From NCBI GenBank assembly GCA_011523485.1, contig WTGR01000499.1:1-6026 (forward strand): a stretch of DNA of 6,026 nucleotides, given 5' to 3'. This document shows, in pieces, positions 1 to 5,565 of the stretch (position 1 is the first letter of the stretch; each line of letters starts with the position of its first letter). This DNA is from Acidobacteriota bacterium (GTDB lineage: Bacteria > Acidobacteriota > Vicinamibacteria > Vicinamibacterales > UBA8438). A program made the translations under genes and the position numbers. Under the pieces are notes generated by a model. The model was given only the letters and a program-made list of their open reading frames with translations, ran no database searches and was not told where the DNA came from.

Positions 1-674
1 ACCAGTACACCGGCACCTACCACGGCGTCATCCACAGCCACCTCGACTCGGTCGCGTGCCACGTGATGTTCGAGGGCAAGGGCTACAACGGGATCACGGC
101 CGAGCAGGTCAGGGCGGCGGAGGGTTGCCCGCAGGGAAGCATCCACGCGCTGCGGGAAGGCATCTTCACGCGCGGCATCCTGTTCGACGCGACGCTGCTG
201 CCCGGCAAGGACTCCGGAGAGGGATGGGTGGAGCCGGGCACGGCGATTCGCGCGGCGGATCTCGAGGAGCTCGAGCGCATCCAGGGCGTGCGGGTCGAGC
301 CGGGCGACGTCATCCTGCTGCACACCGGGCGCTGGAAGCGGCGGGCGACGCTCGGCCCGTGGAACCCGTCCGAGGAGGGCGTGGCCGGCTACCACGCCGA
401 CGTGGCGTACTTCCTGAAGGAACGGGGCGTCTCGTTCATCGGCCACGACATGTGGAACGACGCGTTCCCGCACGAGTTCTCCGACGACGTCCGGCTGCCG
501 ATCCACCGGCTGGCGCTGGTAGCACTCGGCGTCGGCATCTTCGACAACCTCGACTTCGACGACCTCGCGGCGACGGCGCGCGAGCTTGGCCGCTACGAGT
601 TCCTCTTCGTGGCCGCACCGCTCCGCATCGAGAAGGGCATGGGATCGCCGCTCAACCCGATCGCCACCTTCTAG
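1..674 (+). CDS. Cyclase family protein (kynurenine formamidase-like metal-dependent hydrolase), 5' end missing
   Basis: The reading frame is open from the left edge (first full codon at base 3) to TAG at 672-674, so only about 223 C-terminal residues are present. GTG and ATG codons at 63 and 66 are not the true start, because conserved family sequence lies upstream of them. At bases 33-62 it encodes HSHLDSVACH, which corresponds to the metal-binding His/Asp motif (HxGTHxD) of the cyclase/formamidase fold. Further family landmarks are GDVILLHTGRW in the middle, FIGHDMWNDAFP, the segment LPIHRLALVALGVGIFDNLD, and the closing PLRIEKGMGSPLNPIATF. Known members hydrolyse N-formylkynurenine or related amides and lactones in the cytoplasm with bound divalent metal. 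The substrate here cannot be read from sequence. The NHL-protein gene starts 8 nt downstream on the same strand, so co-transcription is likely. The family call is firm; the specific reaction is unknown. Confidence 0.88.
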   Translation, partial: QYTGTYHGVIHSHLDSVACHVMFEGKGYNGITAEQVRAAEGCPQGSIHALREGIFTRGILFDATLLPGKDSGEGWVEPGTAIRAADLEELERIQGVRVEPGDVILLHTGRWKRRATLGPWNPSEEGVAGYHADVAYFLKERGVSFIGHDMWNDAFPHEFSDDVRLPIHRLALVALGVGIFDNLDFDDLAATARELGRYEFLFVAAPLRIEKGMGSPLNPIATF

Positions 675-682
675 GCAAGACG

Positions 683-2227
683 ATGAAGAGACAGGCGCGA
701 ACGCTTCCGACGCTCATCCTCGCCGCACTCCTGGGCATCGTGCTGGCGGCCCCGGCCACGGGCCAGTGGCACAGCGGCGGAAGGCCGCTCCCCGACGAGT
801 CCTGGCGCAAGCTGCAGAACGGCTTCGGCGCCATGCTGGTGCTCTCGAACCGCCCGGACGAGTTCCTGGAGGCCTGGGTGCAGCGGACTCCCGGCGTTTC
901 GATCAGCACGACCCGCATCGGCCGGCGCGGACAGCCGCTTGCACCGTTCATCTTCTTCATCGGCTGCGCCGAGAACCGTATCGGCGTGTGTGACACGGCG
1001 TTCGACCTGGAGGTGATCCGCCCGGACGGCACCTCGCTCTTCCAGGCCCCCGGCCTGGAGCTGTGGCGGGCCAAGCCCGCGCCCGCGGCCGGCACGATCG
1101 GCCTGTCGGTGGGCTACGCGGGAATCGACCTCACCGACGCCGATGCGCTCGGCCGCTACCTGGTGCGCGCCGAGGTGCGCGACGCGAACGCCGGCACGGC
1201 GATGACGCTGGAGCAGACCTTCGAGGTCTTCGGCGAGGTGTCGACCATCATCGGGGACGGCGCGCCCGGCCTGTCGGACATGCAGGTCAACAACCCCTAC
1301 GGGGTGGTGATCGGACCGGACGGCGCGCTCTACTTCTGCGACCTCGACAACCAGATGATCCGGCGCCTGAACCTGGCGACGGGGAGGACGACGACGATTG
1401 CCGGCAACGGCGAGCGGGGCTACGGCGGCGACGGCGGGCCGGCGACGGACGCCATGCTGAACATGCCGCACGAGATCCAGTTCGACGCGCGGGGAGACCT
1501 CTACATCGTCGAGCGCGACAATCACGCGGTCCGCAAGGTCGACATGCAGACGGGAATCATCTCGACGGTGGCCGGCACCGGCGAGGCCGGGTTCTCCGGC
1601 GACGGCGGGCCGGCGGCCGAGGCGCAGCTCCGCGCCCCGCACAGCATCGTCTTCGCACCGGACGGCCGCCTCTTGATCTGCGACATCGGCAACCACCGGA
1701 TGCGGCGCGTCGACCTGGAGACCGGGCTCATCGAGACGTTCGCCGGCACCGGCGAGCGCGAGCCGACGCCCGACGGCGCGCCGCTCGCGGGAACGCCGCT
1801 GAACGGACCGCGCGCGATGGCGCTGGATCCGGACGGCAACCTCTACTTGGCGCTGCGCGAGGGGAACGCCATCTACCGCATCGACCTCGAGAACGAGACG
1901 ATCCACCACGTGGCGGGCACCGGCGAGCAGGGCTACACCGGCGACGGCGGCCCGGCCGGCGAGGCGACGCTGGCCGGCCCGAAGGGGCTCGCCTACGCCG
2001 CCGACGGCACGCTCTACGTCGCCGACACGGAGAACCACGTGATCCGGCGCATCAACGTCGCGACCGGGATCATCACGACGGCCCTCGGGACCGGCGAGCG
2101 GGGCGACGGGCCGGAGCCCGAGCCGCGGCGCTGCAGGATGAACCGGCCGCACGGGATCTGGGTGGACGAGGCCGGCGCCCTCTACGTGGGCGACAGCGAG
2201 GCGCACCGTATCCGGATACTCCGGTAG
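683..2227 (+). CDS. Secreted NHL-repeat beta-propeller protein with an unnamed N-terminal domain
   Basis: 514 residues from ATG 683 to TAG 2225-2227. The start is chosen because it gives a clear Sec signal peptide: basic KRQAR, a hydrophobic stretch at about residues 8-23, then PATGQ with probable cleavage near residues 25-28. There is only a weak purine-rich ribosome site before it. Residues ~40-185 form a domain I cannot name. It contains C95 and C103, a possible disulfide after export, and RPDGTSLFQ and LGRYLVRAEVRD segments that suggest a beta-sandwich. Residues ~187-514 hold six NHL repeats. The glycine-rich turns begin at residues 191, 241, 298, 355, 412 and 469, so the last five are exactly 57 residues apart. 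Repeats 2, 3 and 5 carry GxGxxGxxGDGGPA, and most carry the N-x-x-I/V/M-R-R-hydrophobic signature. NHL propellers are usually scaffolds for protein, RNA or ligand binding. No catalytic residues are evident, so extracytoplasmic binding is the best inference. Confidence 0.88.
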   Translation: MKRQARTLPTLILAALLGIVLAAPATGQWHSGGRPLPDESWRKLQNGFGAMLVLSNRPDEFLEAWVQRTPGVSISTTRIGRRGQPLAPFIFFIGCAENRIGVCDTAFDLEVIRPDGTSLFQAPGLELWRAKPAPAAGTIGLSVGYAGIDLTDADALGRYLVRAEVRDANAGTAMTLEQTFEVFGEVSTIIGDGAPGLSDMQVNNPYGVVIGPDGALYFCDLDNQMIRRLNLATGRTTTIAGNGERGYGGDGGPATDAMLNMPHEIQFDARGDLYIVERDNHAVRKVDMQTGIISTVAGTGEAGFSGDGGPAAEAQLRAPHSIVFAPDGRLLICDIGNHRMRRVDLETGLIETFAGTGEREPTPDGAPLAGTPLNGPRAMALDPDGNLYLALREGNAIYRIDLENETIHHVAGTGEQGYTGDGGPAGEATLAGPKGLAYAADGTLYVADTENHVIRRINVATGIITTALGTGERGDGPEPEPRRCRMNRPHGIWVDEAGALYVGDSEAHRIRILR

Positions 2228-2232
2228 CCCGG

Positions 2233-2282
2233 CGATTCCCGGCAGGACGCCCAGCTCCGTCCGGGCGTCCTGCCGGGAATCG
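2233..2282. terminator. Perfect 20-bp inverted repeat, probable bidirectional terminator
   Basis: The left arm is at 2233-2252 and the right arm at 2263-2282; they are exact reverse complements, separated by a 10-nt loop (2253-2262). A G-U pair (2232/2283) and a G-C pair (2231/2284) could extend the stem. It begins 6 nt after the NHL-protein stop and lies 23 nt beyond the stop of the last gene of the converging minus-strand vapBC operon, where a shared terminator belongs. Neither side has a run of T, so it is not a canonical intrinsic terminator. It could act as a U-less hairpin, protect mRNA 3' ends, or be a palindromic repeat element. The structure is certain; the function is inferred. Confidence 0.7.
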
Positions 2283-2305
2283 TCAGCCCAAACGGGGGCC
2301 CGCTT

Positions 2306-2440
2306 TCACGCTTCGGACGCAGCGTCGGCGATCCGCGCGGGCCAGTGGTCCTTCACCCGGCGCGCTTCGTCGACGCCGGGCCACGGCGGTATGGTGAGCG
2401 CGACAACCCGCCTGCCGTTCTCGAGACGCCTCGTCTGCAT
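2306..2440 (-). CDS. Small 44-residue protein, third gene of the vapBC operon, function unknown
   Basis: The ATG at 2440-2438 overlaps the vapC stop by one base (TGATG), and the frame ends at TGA 2308-2306. A strong GGAGG (2448-2452, inside the last vapC codons) sits 7 nt before the ATG, which is ideal spacing and a good sign of translation. The product starts MQTRRLENGRRVVALTIPPW, is rich in Arg, Ala and Pro, and has no signal peptide or membrane segment. Third positions are about 86% G/C, in line with neighbouring genes, though in this GC-rich background that is weak evidence. I do not recognise a family. It could be an accessory or second antitoxin-like factor, a leftover C-terminal piece of a longer gene, or a chance frame that happens to be well placed. 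The coupling suggests production together with VapC. Confidence 0.5.
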   Translation of the reverse strand: MQTRRLENGRRVVALTIPPWPGVDEARRVKDHWPARIADAASEA

Positions 2441-2883
2441 CACCCACCCTCCGGCGGAATCACATGGATCGCCGCCGGTCCGCCGGCGACAAGTGCAGCC
2501 GGCACGGTCTCGTCCAGCGTGGCGAACTGCACGCCATGCCGCGAGGCAACAGCGAGCAGGTAGAGGTCGGCCAGTTGTTTGGGAGAGACGCCGCGGAGAT
2601 CCCCGAACGTCGGTGCGTGGGCGACCGTGAGATCGGCCGGCAGGAACCGATGGGAGGGAAAGGCGAGCAAGTGGCGCAGCTCGACCAGCGCCTCGCCAGG
2701 TGAGCCCGGTCCGCCCGGATACCTGGGATGACCGTAGATACGAAGAAATCCGTTCTCGGTCAACGGACAAGTGCACAGAGCCGAGTCCGCGTGTTCGCCT
2801 TCCCAGCGACGACAGCGCTGATGATGTTCGTGGCGCGAGTCCGCCCGTGCGATCAGCACGTTGACGTCCAGCAGGAAGTCCAC
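2440..2883 (-). CDS. vapC: VapC-type toxin, PIN-domain ribonuclease
   Basis: 147 residues, a full-length single PIN domain. The acidic residues expected of the Mg2+-dependent nuclease site are present: D6 in LLDVNVLI, E43 in TENGFLRI, D106 in QLADLYLLAVA and D124 in FATLDETV. The toxin should therefore be catalytically competent. VapC toxins cleave tRNA or rRNA in the cytoplasm and halt translation when free of VapB; the RNA target here cannot be predicted. The start is GTG at 2883-2881, two bases after the vapB stop, with GAAGG (2893-2897) 9 nt upstream inside vapB. This gives the usual coupled antitoxin-first order. The stop overlaps the ATG of a further small gene. The proline/glycine-rich stretch at residues ~53-63 (HPRYPGGPGSP) is a loop between the first and second halves of the fold. 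Confidence 0.92.
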   Translation of the reverse strand: MDFLLDVNVLIARADSRHEHHQRCRRWEGEHADSALCTCPLTENGFLRIYGHPRYPGGPGSPGEALVELRHLLAFPSHRFLPADLTVAHAPTFGDLRGVSPKQLADLYLLAVASRHGVQFATLDETVPAALVAGGPAAIHVIPPEGG

Positions 2884-2885
2884 GC

Positions 2886-3152
2886 TCAGACGCCTTCGAG
2901 CTCACGCAGTCGGTTCACCAGCTCGTCCGTGATGACAGTGGTGTCTCCGGGGGCCCGCTTGAGCACCGGCCAGCCCCGCTCATCGACCTCGAACCGCTGC
3001 CTGCGCGGGAGTGTCTCGGCGTTCGAAGCCTGACGAACGAGCGACTCGGCGAGAGAATTCACCAGGAGCGCGCGCAAGGTCGTGCCCTCCTCGGCGGCCC
3101 GGATCTTCGCTTGACGATAGAGCGCGTCGGGGATGTCGACGGTGGTCTTCAC
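2886..3152 (-). CDS. vapB: VapB-type antitoxin, ribbon-helix-helix DNA-binding protein
   Basis: 88 residues from GTG 3152-3150 to TGA 2888-2886. No other standard start codon lies between GTG 3152 and the in-frame stop at 3188-3186. The N-terminus, MKTTVDIPDALYRQAK followed by an Ala/Glu-rich helix and TTLRALLVNSLAESL (residues ~1-40), fits a ribbon-helix-helix domain that dimerises and binds its own promoter. The tail (residues ~45-88, with GWPVLKR and ITDELVNRLRELEGV) fits the toxin-neutralising segment of VapB proteins, ending in an amphipathic helix. It lies directly upstream of vapC with a 2-nt gap. VapB-VapC complexes normally repress their own operon, and the palindrome upstream is a candidate operator. 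The ribosome site before this start is weak. Confidence 0.88.
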   Translation of the reverse strand: MKTTVDIPDALYRQAKIRAAEEGTTLRALLVNSLAESLVRQASNAETLPRRQRFEVDERGWPVLKRAPGDTTVITDELVNRLRELEGV

Positions 3153-3170
3153 GGAAAGCAGGCTGCCCGT

Positions 3171-3197
3171 ATTTCCATAATGATATCATGTAGTACT
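3171..3197 (-). promoter_or_regulatory. AT-rich patch with 10-bp palindrome upstream of vapB, candidate operator/promoter
   Basis: This short stretch is distinctly AT-rich against the GC-rich background. It contains the perfect palindrome ATGATATCAT at 3180-3189 and a smaller one, AGTACT, at 3192-3197. The palindrome starts 27 bp before the vapB GTG and covers the stop codon of the upstream methyltransferase gene (3188-3186). That is a typical place for VapB autoregulation. The minus strand offers several poor -10 candidates (for example CATTAT), but I see no convincing -35, so the promoter itself is uncertain. Confidence 0.4.
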
Positions 3198-4229
3198 TGC
3201 ACGAGCGGCAGGCAATCCCGTCCCATCACCGGCCTCCCCCGCCGCCGGCTGCCAACCATCACCCCACCGTGTCTTGCGCGCGGCCCGGTAGCGTTCGCCC
3301 TCGCGGCGGGTCACCAGTTCCTGGCTCAACCCTTCGGATGTGCAGAGGCGCAGCGATACCCGGCGGGATTGGGCGACCGGCCGGCGCAGCACCCGCGCCG
3401 CGCACCGGTCGGCGGCTCCTCGGGTCACCGCGACGTAGGCGTACTTCTCGTCCTCGTAGCCCAACGATCCGCCCTTGAGGCGGCGCTGAACGCTCGATCT
3501 GTCGACACGCGCGGCGAAGTGGCACCAGTCGTCCGACGCCAGCGGGCACGCGCCGGCGTGAGGGCACGGCGCCGCAACGTTGCCGCCCTGGTCGATCAAG
3601 CGCGCCCGCGCCCGAATCACACGGTCGGCGCCCGCCGGCGTACCGGGCTCGACGATGACGAGCGCCGCGGCAGTGACGTTCCACGCGGCGTCGACGAGCT
3701 CGTCCCCGGCCGACGCCGGCAACTCCCCGAGCACGTAGCCGACGAGCACGAGATCGTGCGTACCGAGCTCACGCGCCCGTGCGACGTCACGGAGCAACCA
3801 CGTCGACTCGACCCGTGCATCGAAGTACCCCGCTTTCAGCAGCCGTCGACCCAACTGCGCCATGTCCGCGTCGACCTCGACATGCGTTGCACGGGACAAT
3901 TCCGGGAAGAGCCGCTCAGCCGCCCAGAGCCCGGGCGCCGGCCCTGCACCGAGCTCCAACAGGCTCTCTGCCCGCACGCGGGGAGCCCGGCCGCGCAACT
4001 CGCCCAGAACCGCGCGGGTCGCCTCGAACGTCGACGGCAGTCTCGCCGCCAGGTACGCCAGCCGGTCGTGCGCCGTCCGGATCGACCCGGAGCCGTCCGA
4101 CGGGCCCGCGCGATAGGCGGCGGAGAGTCGATCCGACGCGCGGCGCAACTCGGCGAACGACACGCCGTCCAGCAGCCCATCGATCGCCGTGCGCAGATCG
4201 AGCGCGTTCGACTCGTTGGCAGCGGGCAC
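3186..4229 (-). CDS. Rsm22/METTL17-like SAM-dependent methyltransferase of the small ribosomal subunit family
   Basis: 347 residues from GTG 4229-4227 to TGA 3188-3186. The start is fixed by an in-frame TAG at 4241-4239. A helical N-terminal region (residues ~10-85) leads into a Rossmann methyltransferase: motif I ELGAGPAPG (92-100), acidic VEVDAD (117-122), DLVLVGYVLGEL (159-170) and VIVEPGTPAG (191-200). Then come CPHAGAC (222-228), DDWCHF (233-238), the basic RVDRSSVQRRLKGG segment and YEDEKYAYVAV (258-268). C222, C228, C236 and C296 match the four-cysteine [4Fe-4S] pattern reported for human METTL17 and yeast Rsm22. Mitochondrial members help assemble the small ribosomal subunit; the role of bacterial ones is poorly known. 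The family core ends near RWGDGW (321-326), and about 20 extra residues run into the vapB promoter patch. The vapB start is 33 nt downstream on the same strand, so read-through is possible. The sequence upstream of the start has a -10-like box but no ribosome site. Confidence 0.87.
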   Translation of the reverse strand: MPAANESNALDLRTAIDGLLDGVSFAELRRASDRLSAAYRAGPSDGSGSIRTAHDRLAYLAARLPSTFEATRAVLGELRGRAPRVRAESLLELGAGPAPGLWAAERLFPELSRATHVEVDADMAQLGRRLLKAGYFDARVESTWLLRDVARARELGTHDLVLVGYVLGELPASAGDELVDAAWNVTAAALVIVEPGTPAGADRVIRARARLIDQGGNVAAPCPHAGACPLASDDWCHFAARVDRSSVQRRLKGGSLGYEDEKYAYVAVTRGAADRCAARVLRRPVAQSRRVSLRLCTSEGLSQELVTRREGERYRAARKTRWGDGWQPAAGEAGDGTGLPAARASTT

Positions 4230-4245
4230 CGTGAGACACTATACG
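4216..4245 (+). promoter_or_regulatory. Candidate sigma-70-type promoter for the patatin-like gene
   Basis: TTGGCA (4216-4221) resembles a -35 box, with five of six matches to TTGACA. TATACG (4240-4245) lies 18 bp downstream as the -10 box. Transcription would begin near 4252. That leaves a short leader of about 33 nt carrying GGAAGGA (4265-4271) before the TTG start at 4285, which favours the TTG over the upstream GTG at 4231. The -35 box falls inside the 5' end of the divergent methyltransferase gene. Read by eye, without any scoring model. Confidence 0.45.
4238..4243 (-). promoter_or_regulatory. Candidate -10 box for the Rsm22-like gene, implying a leaderless mRNA
   Basis: On the minus strand, TATAGT (4243-4238) matches the -10 consensus at five of six positions and ends 8 nt before the GTG start at 4229. 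Transcription would start within a base or two of that GTG, and there is no Shine-Dalgarno-like sequence before it, so a leaderless or nearly leaderless transcript is implied. No good -35 is visible at the expected spacing. The box overlaps the -10 of the divergent patatin promoter on the other strand. Confidence 0.4.
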
Positions 4246-4284
4246 TGCCTGCTCGCCCCAGAGCGGAAGGATGGACGCCACGAC

Positions 4285-5490
4285 TTGCCCGAGACCGATC
4301 CCACGAACAGCGCCAGGCCACGGACGCAACGGCCCCGCGGCGCCGACGACCTGGCCATTCTCCTGCCCGGCGGGGGCGCCCGCGGCGCCTACCAGGTCGG
4401 CTTCCTGCGCTGGGTCTCGAGAAACGTCCCGGACGCCCACTTTCCCATCGTGACCGGCGTCTCGGCCGGTGCCATCAACGCCGCGTTCCTCGCGTCGTAC
4501 CGCGGCAGCCAGACGGAGGCGGTGGACCGCCTGTTCGACCTCTGGAGCAACCTGACCGCCGAACGCGTCTTCCGCACCGACGGCCCCTCGTTGGGCGGCC
4601 TGGTGGCCAGGTGGGGCATTCGGCTGATCGCGGGCGGCACCCGGCTGGCGCCGGCGGTGCAGGGCCTGGTCGATACGTCGCCCTTGCGCGAAACGCTGGC
4701 GGACGTCTTCAAGACCCGCAACGGGGCCATCGCCGGCATCGCCGACAACATCGCGGAGGGACGTCTGTGGGCGCTCGCCCTGCTCACCAGCCACTACGGC
4801 ACCGGACAATCGGTCGTATGGACGCAGGGTCGAGATCTGCGCGAATGGGCACGGCCCGACAGACGCAGCCGGAACACCGCGCTGACGCTCGACCACGTGC
4901 TCGCGTCGTCGGCACTGCCCCTCTTCTTTCCCGCCGTCCGTCTGGCGGACGGCTGGCACGGCGACGGCGGCATCCGCCTGACGGCGCCCTTCTCCCCCGC
5001 CCTGCATCTCGGCGCGAATCGGATTCTCGCCGTGTCGACGCGCTTCGGGGCGAGCGGGACCATCGACAACGCGAACACCCGGCGCCACCCGCCCCCGATG
5101 CAGATCGCCGGACAGCTTCTCGATGCCGTCTTCCTCGACGACCTCGACCGCGACGCGCTGGAGCTGGAGCGAATCAACCGGCTGCTTCGTGAGGTGGCGC
5201 CCGAGAAGCGGCGCGGCATGCGGCCGATCGAGCTCCTCGTCATACGCCCGTCGGTGGACATCTCTCGACTTGCCGCCGAGTACGAGGCCCAACTGCCCCG
5301 CGCTTTTCGCCACCTGGTCCGAGGACTCGGCTCACGGGAGGTCAAGTCGCCCGACCTGCTGAGCCTGCTGGCCTTCGAGCCCGCCTACCTGACCCGGCTC
5401 ATGGAACTCGGGGAGAGCGACGCTGCGGCGAACGCCGACCGGATCCGCGCGTTGCTGCGCAGCAGGCCGGGTTCGCGCGGGACCGCCTGA
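4285..5490 (+). CDS. Patatin-like phospholipase (serine lipid acyl hydrolase)
   Basis: 401 residues if started at TTG 4285, ending at TGA 5488-5490. That start is preferred because GGAAGGA (4265-4271) and a promoter-like pair precede it; GTG 4231 would add 18 residues. Numbering from TTG, the oxyanion-hole motif GGGARGAYQVGFL is at 29-41, the nucleophile elbow GVSAG at 58-62 (Ser60), and the catalytic Asp in DGG at 226-228 (Asp226). The conserved ASSALPLFFPAV precedes the Asp at 206-217. The Ser-Asp dyad is intact, so an active lipid acyl hydrolase is expected. There is no signal peptide or membrane span, so it probably acts in the cytoplasm or at the inner membrane. The C-terminal third (residues ~270-401) is charged and helical, longer than in small RssA-like proteins. 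It is divergent from the methyltransferase gene and convergent with the next. A housekeeping lipid role is the default reading; patatins also serve as phage-defence effectors, but no sensor gene is adjacent here. Confidence 0.9.
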   Translation: MPETDPTNSARPRTQRPRGADDLAILLPGGGARGAYQVGFLRWVSRNVPDAHFPIVTGVSAGAINAAFLASYRGSQTEAVDRLFDLWSNLTAERVFRTDGPSLGGLVARWGIRLIAGGTRLAPAVQGLVDTSPLRETLADVFKTRNGAIAGIADNIAEGRLWALALLTSHYGTGQSVVWTQGRDLREWARPDRRSRNTALTLDHVLASSALPLFFPAVRLADGWHGDGGIRLTAPFSPALHLGANRILAVSTRFGASGTIDNANTRRHPPPMQIAGQLLDAVFLDDLDRDALELERINRLLREVAPEKRRGMRPIELLVIRPSVDISRLAAEYEAQLPRAFRHLVRGLGSREVKSPDLLSLLAFEPAYLTRLMELGESDAAANADRIRALLRSRPGSRGTA

Positions 5491-5565
5491 CCAGCCGGGC
5501 GCCGCCTCTGGCCCACGGGCCTCTCCGGCCCCGGACCGGCCCGACCTGACCCTCGAAAGGCGCAA

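Noticed and set aside
56..682. In-frame extension of the NHL protein upstream of ATG 683
   Set aside because: This stretch encodes the cyclase in another frame with strong family motifs, and the signal peptide begins exactly at 683.
1253..2130. Tandem DNA repeat or CRISPR-like array suggested by the 171-bp periodicity
   Set aside because: The periodicity is explained by protein-level NHL repeats; nucleotide identity between units is only partial and there are no spacer-like segments.
671..2206. Long minus-strand open frame (511 codons) antisense to the NHL-protein gene
   Set aside because: It mirrors the plus-strand gene's codon periodicity in a GC-rich background, its translation is Arg/Val/Asp-rich with no recognisable motif, and the plus strand has a signal peptide and clear NHL repeats.
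2306..2905. Single 199-residue minus-strand protein covering this span
   Set aside because: Most of it is an out-of-frame reading of vapC. Only the last 44 codons after vapC, with their own ATG and GGAGG, are plausible.
4189..4284. Earlier starts for the patatin gene (GTG 4189 or GTG 4231)
   Set aside because: GTG 4189 overlaps the divergent methyltransferase gene and precedes the -35 box. GTG 4231 lies upstream of the inferred transcription start and lacks a ribosome site. GTG 4231 is not fully excluded.
3111..5192. Plus-strand open frame of 693 codons across the methyltransferase and patatin genes
   Set aside because: It runs antisense to one well-supported gene and out of frame with another; the translation is low-complexity Arg/Pro/Gly without motifs. 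Typical GC-rich shadow.
3916..5313. Minus-strand open frame of 465 codons antisense to the patatin gene
   Set aside because: It overlaps both the Rsm22-like gene in another frame and the patatin gene, and has no recognisable domain.
5517..5531. Small GC-rich hairpin (GGGCC/GGCCC, 5-nt loop) between the convergent patatin and DUF499-like genes
   Set aside because: A 5-bp stem without a T run is expected by chance in a C/G-rich 75-bp gap; not enough to call a terminator.
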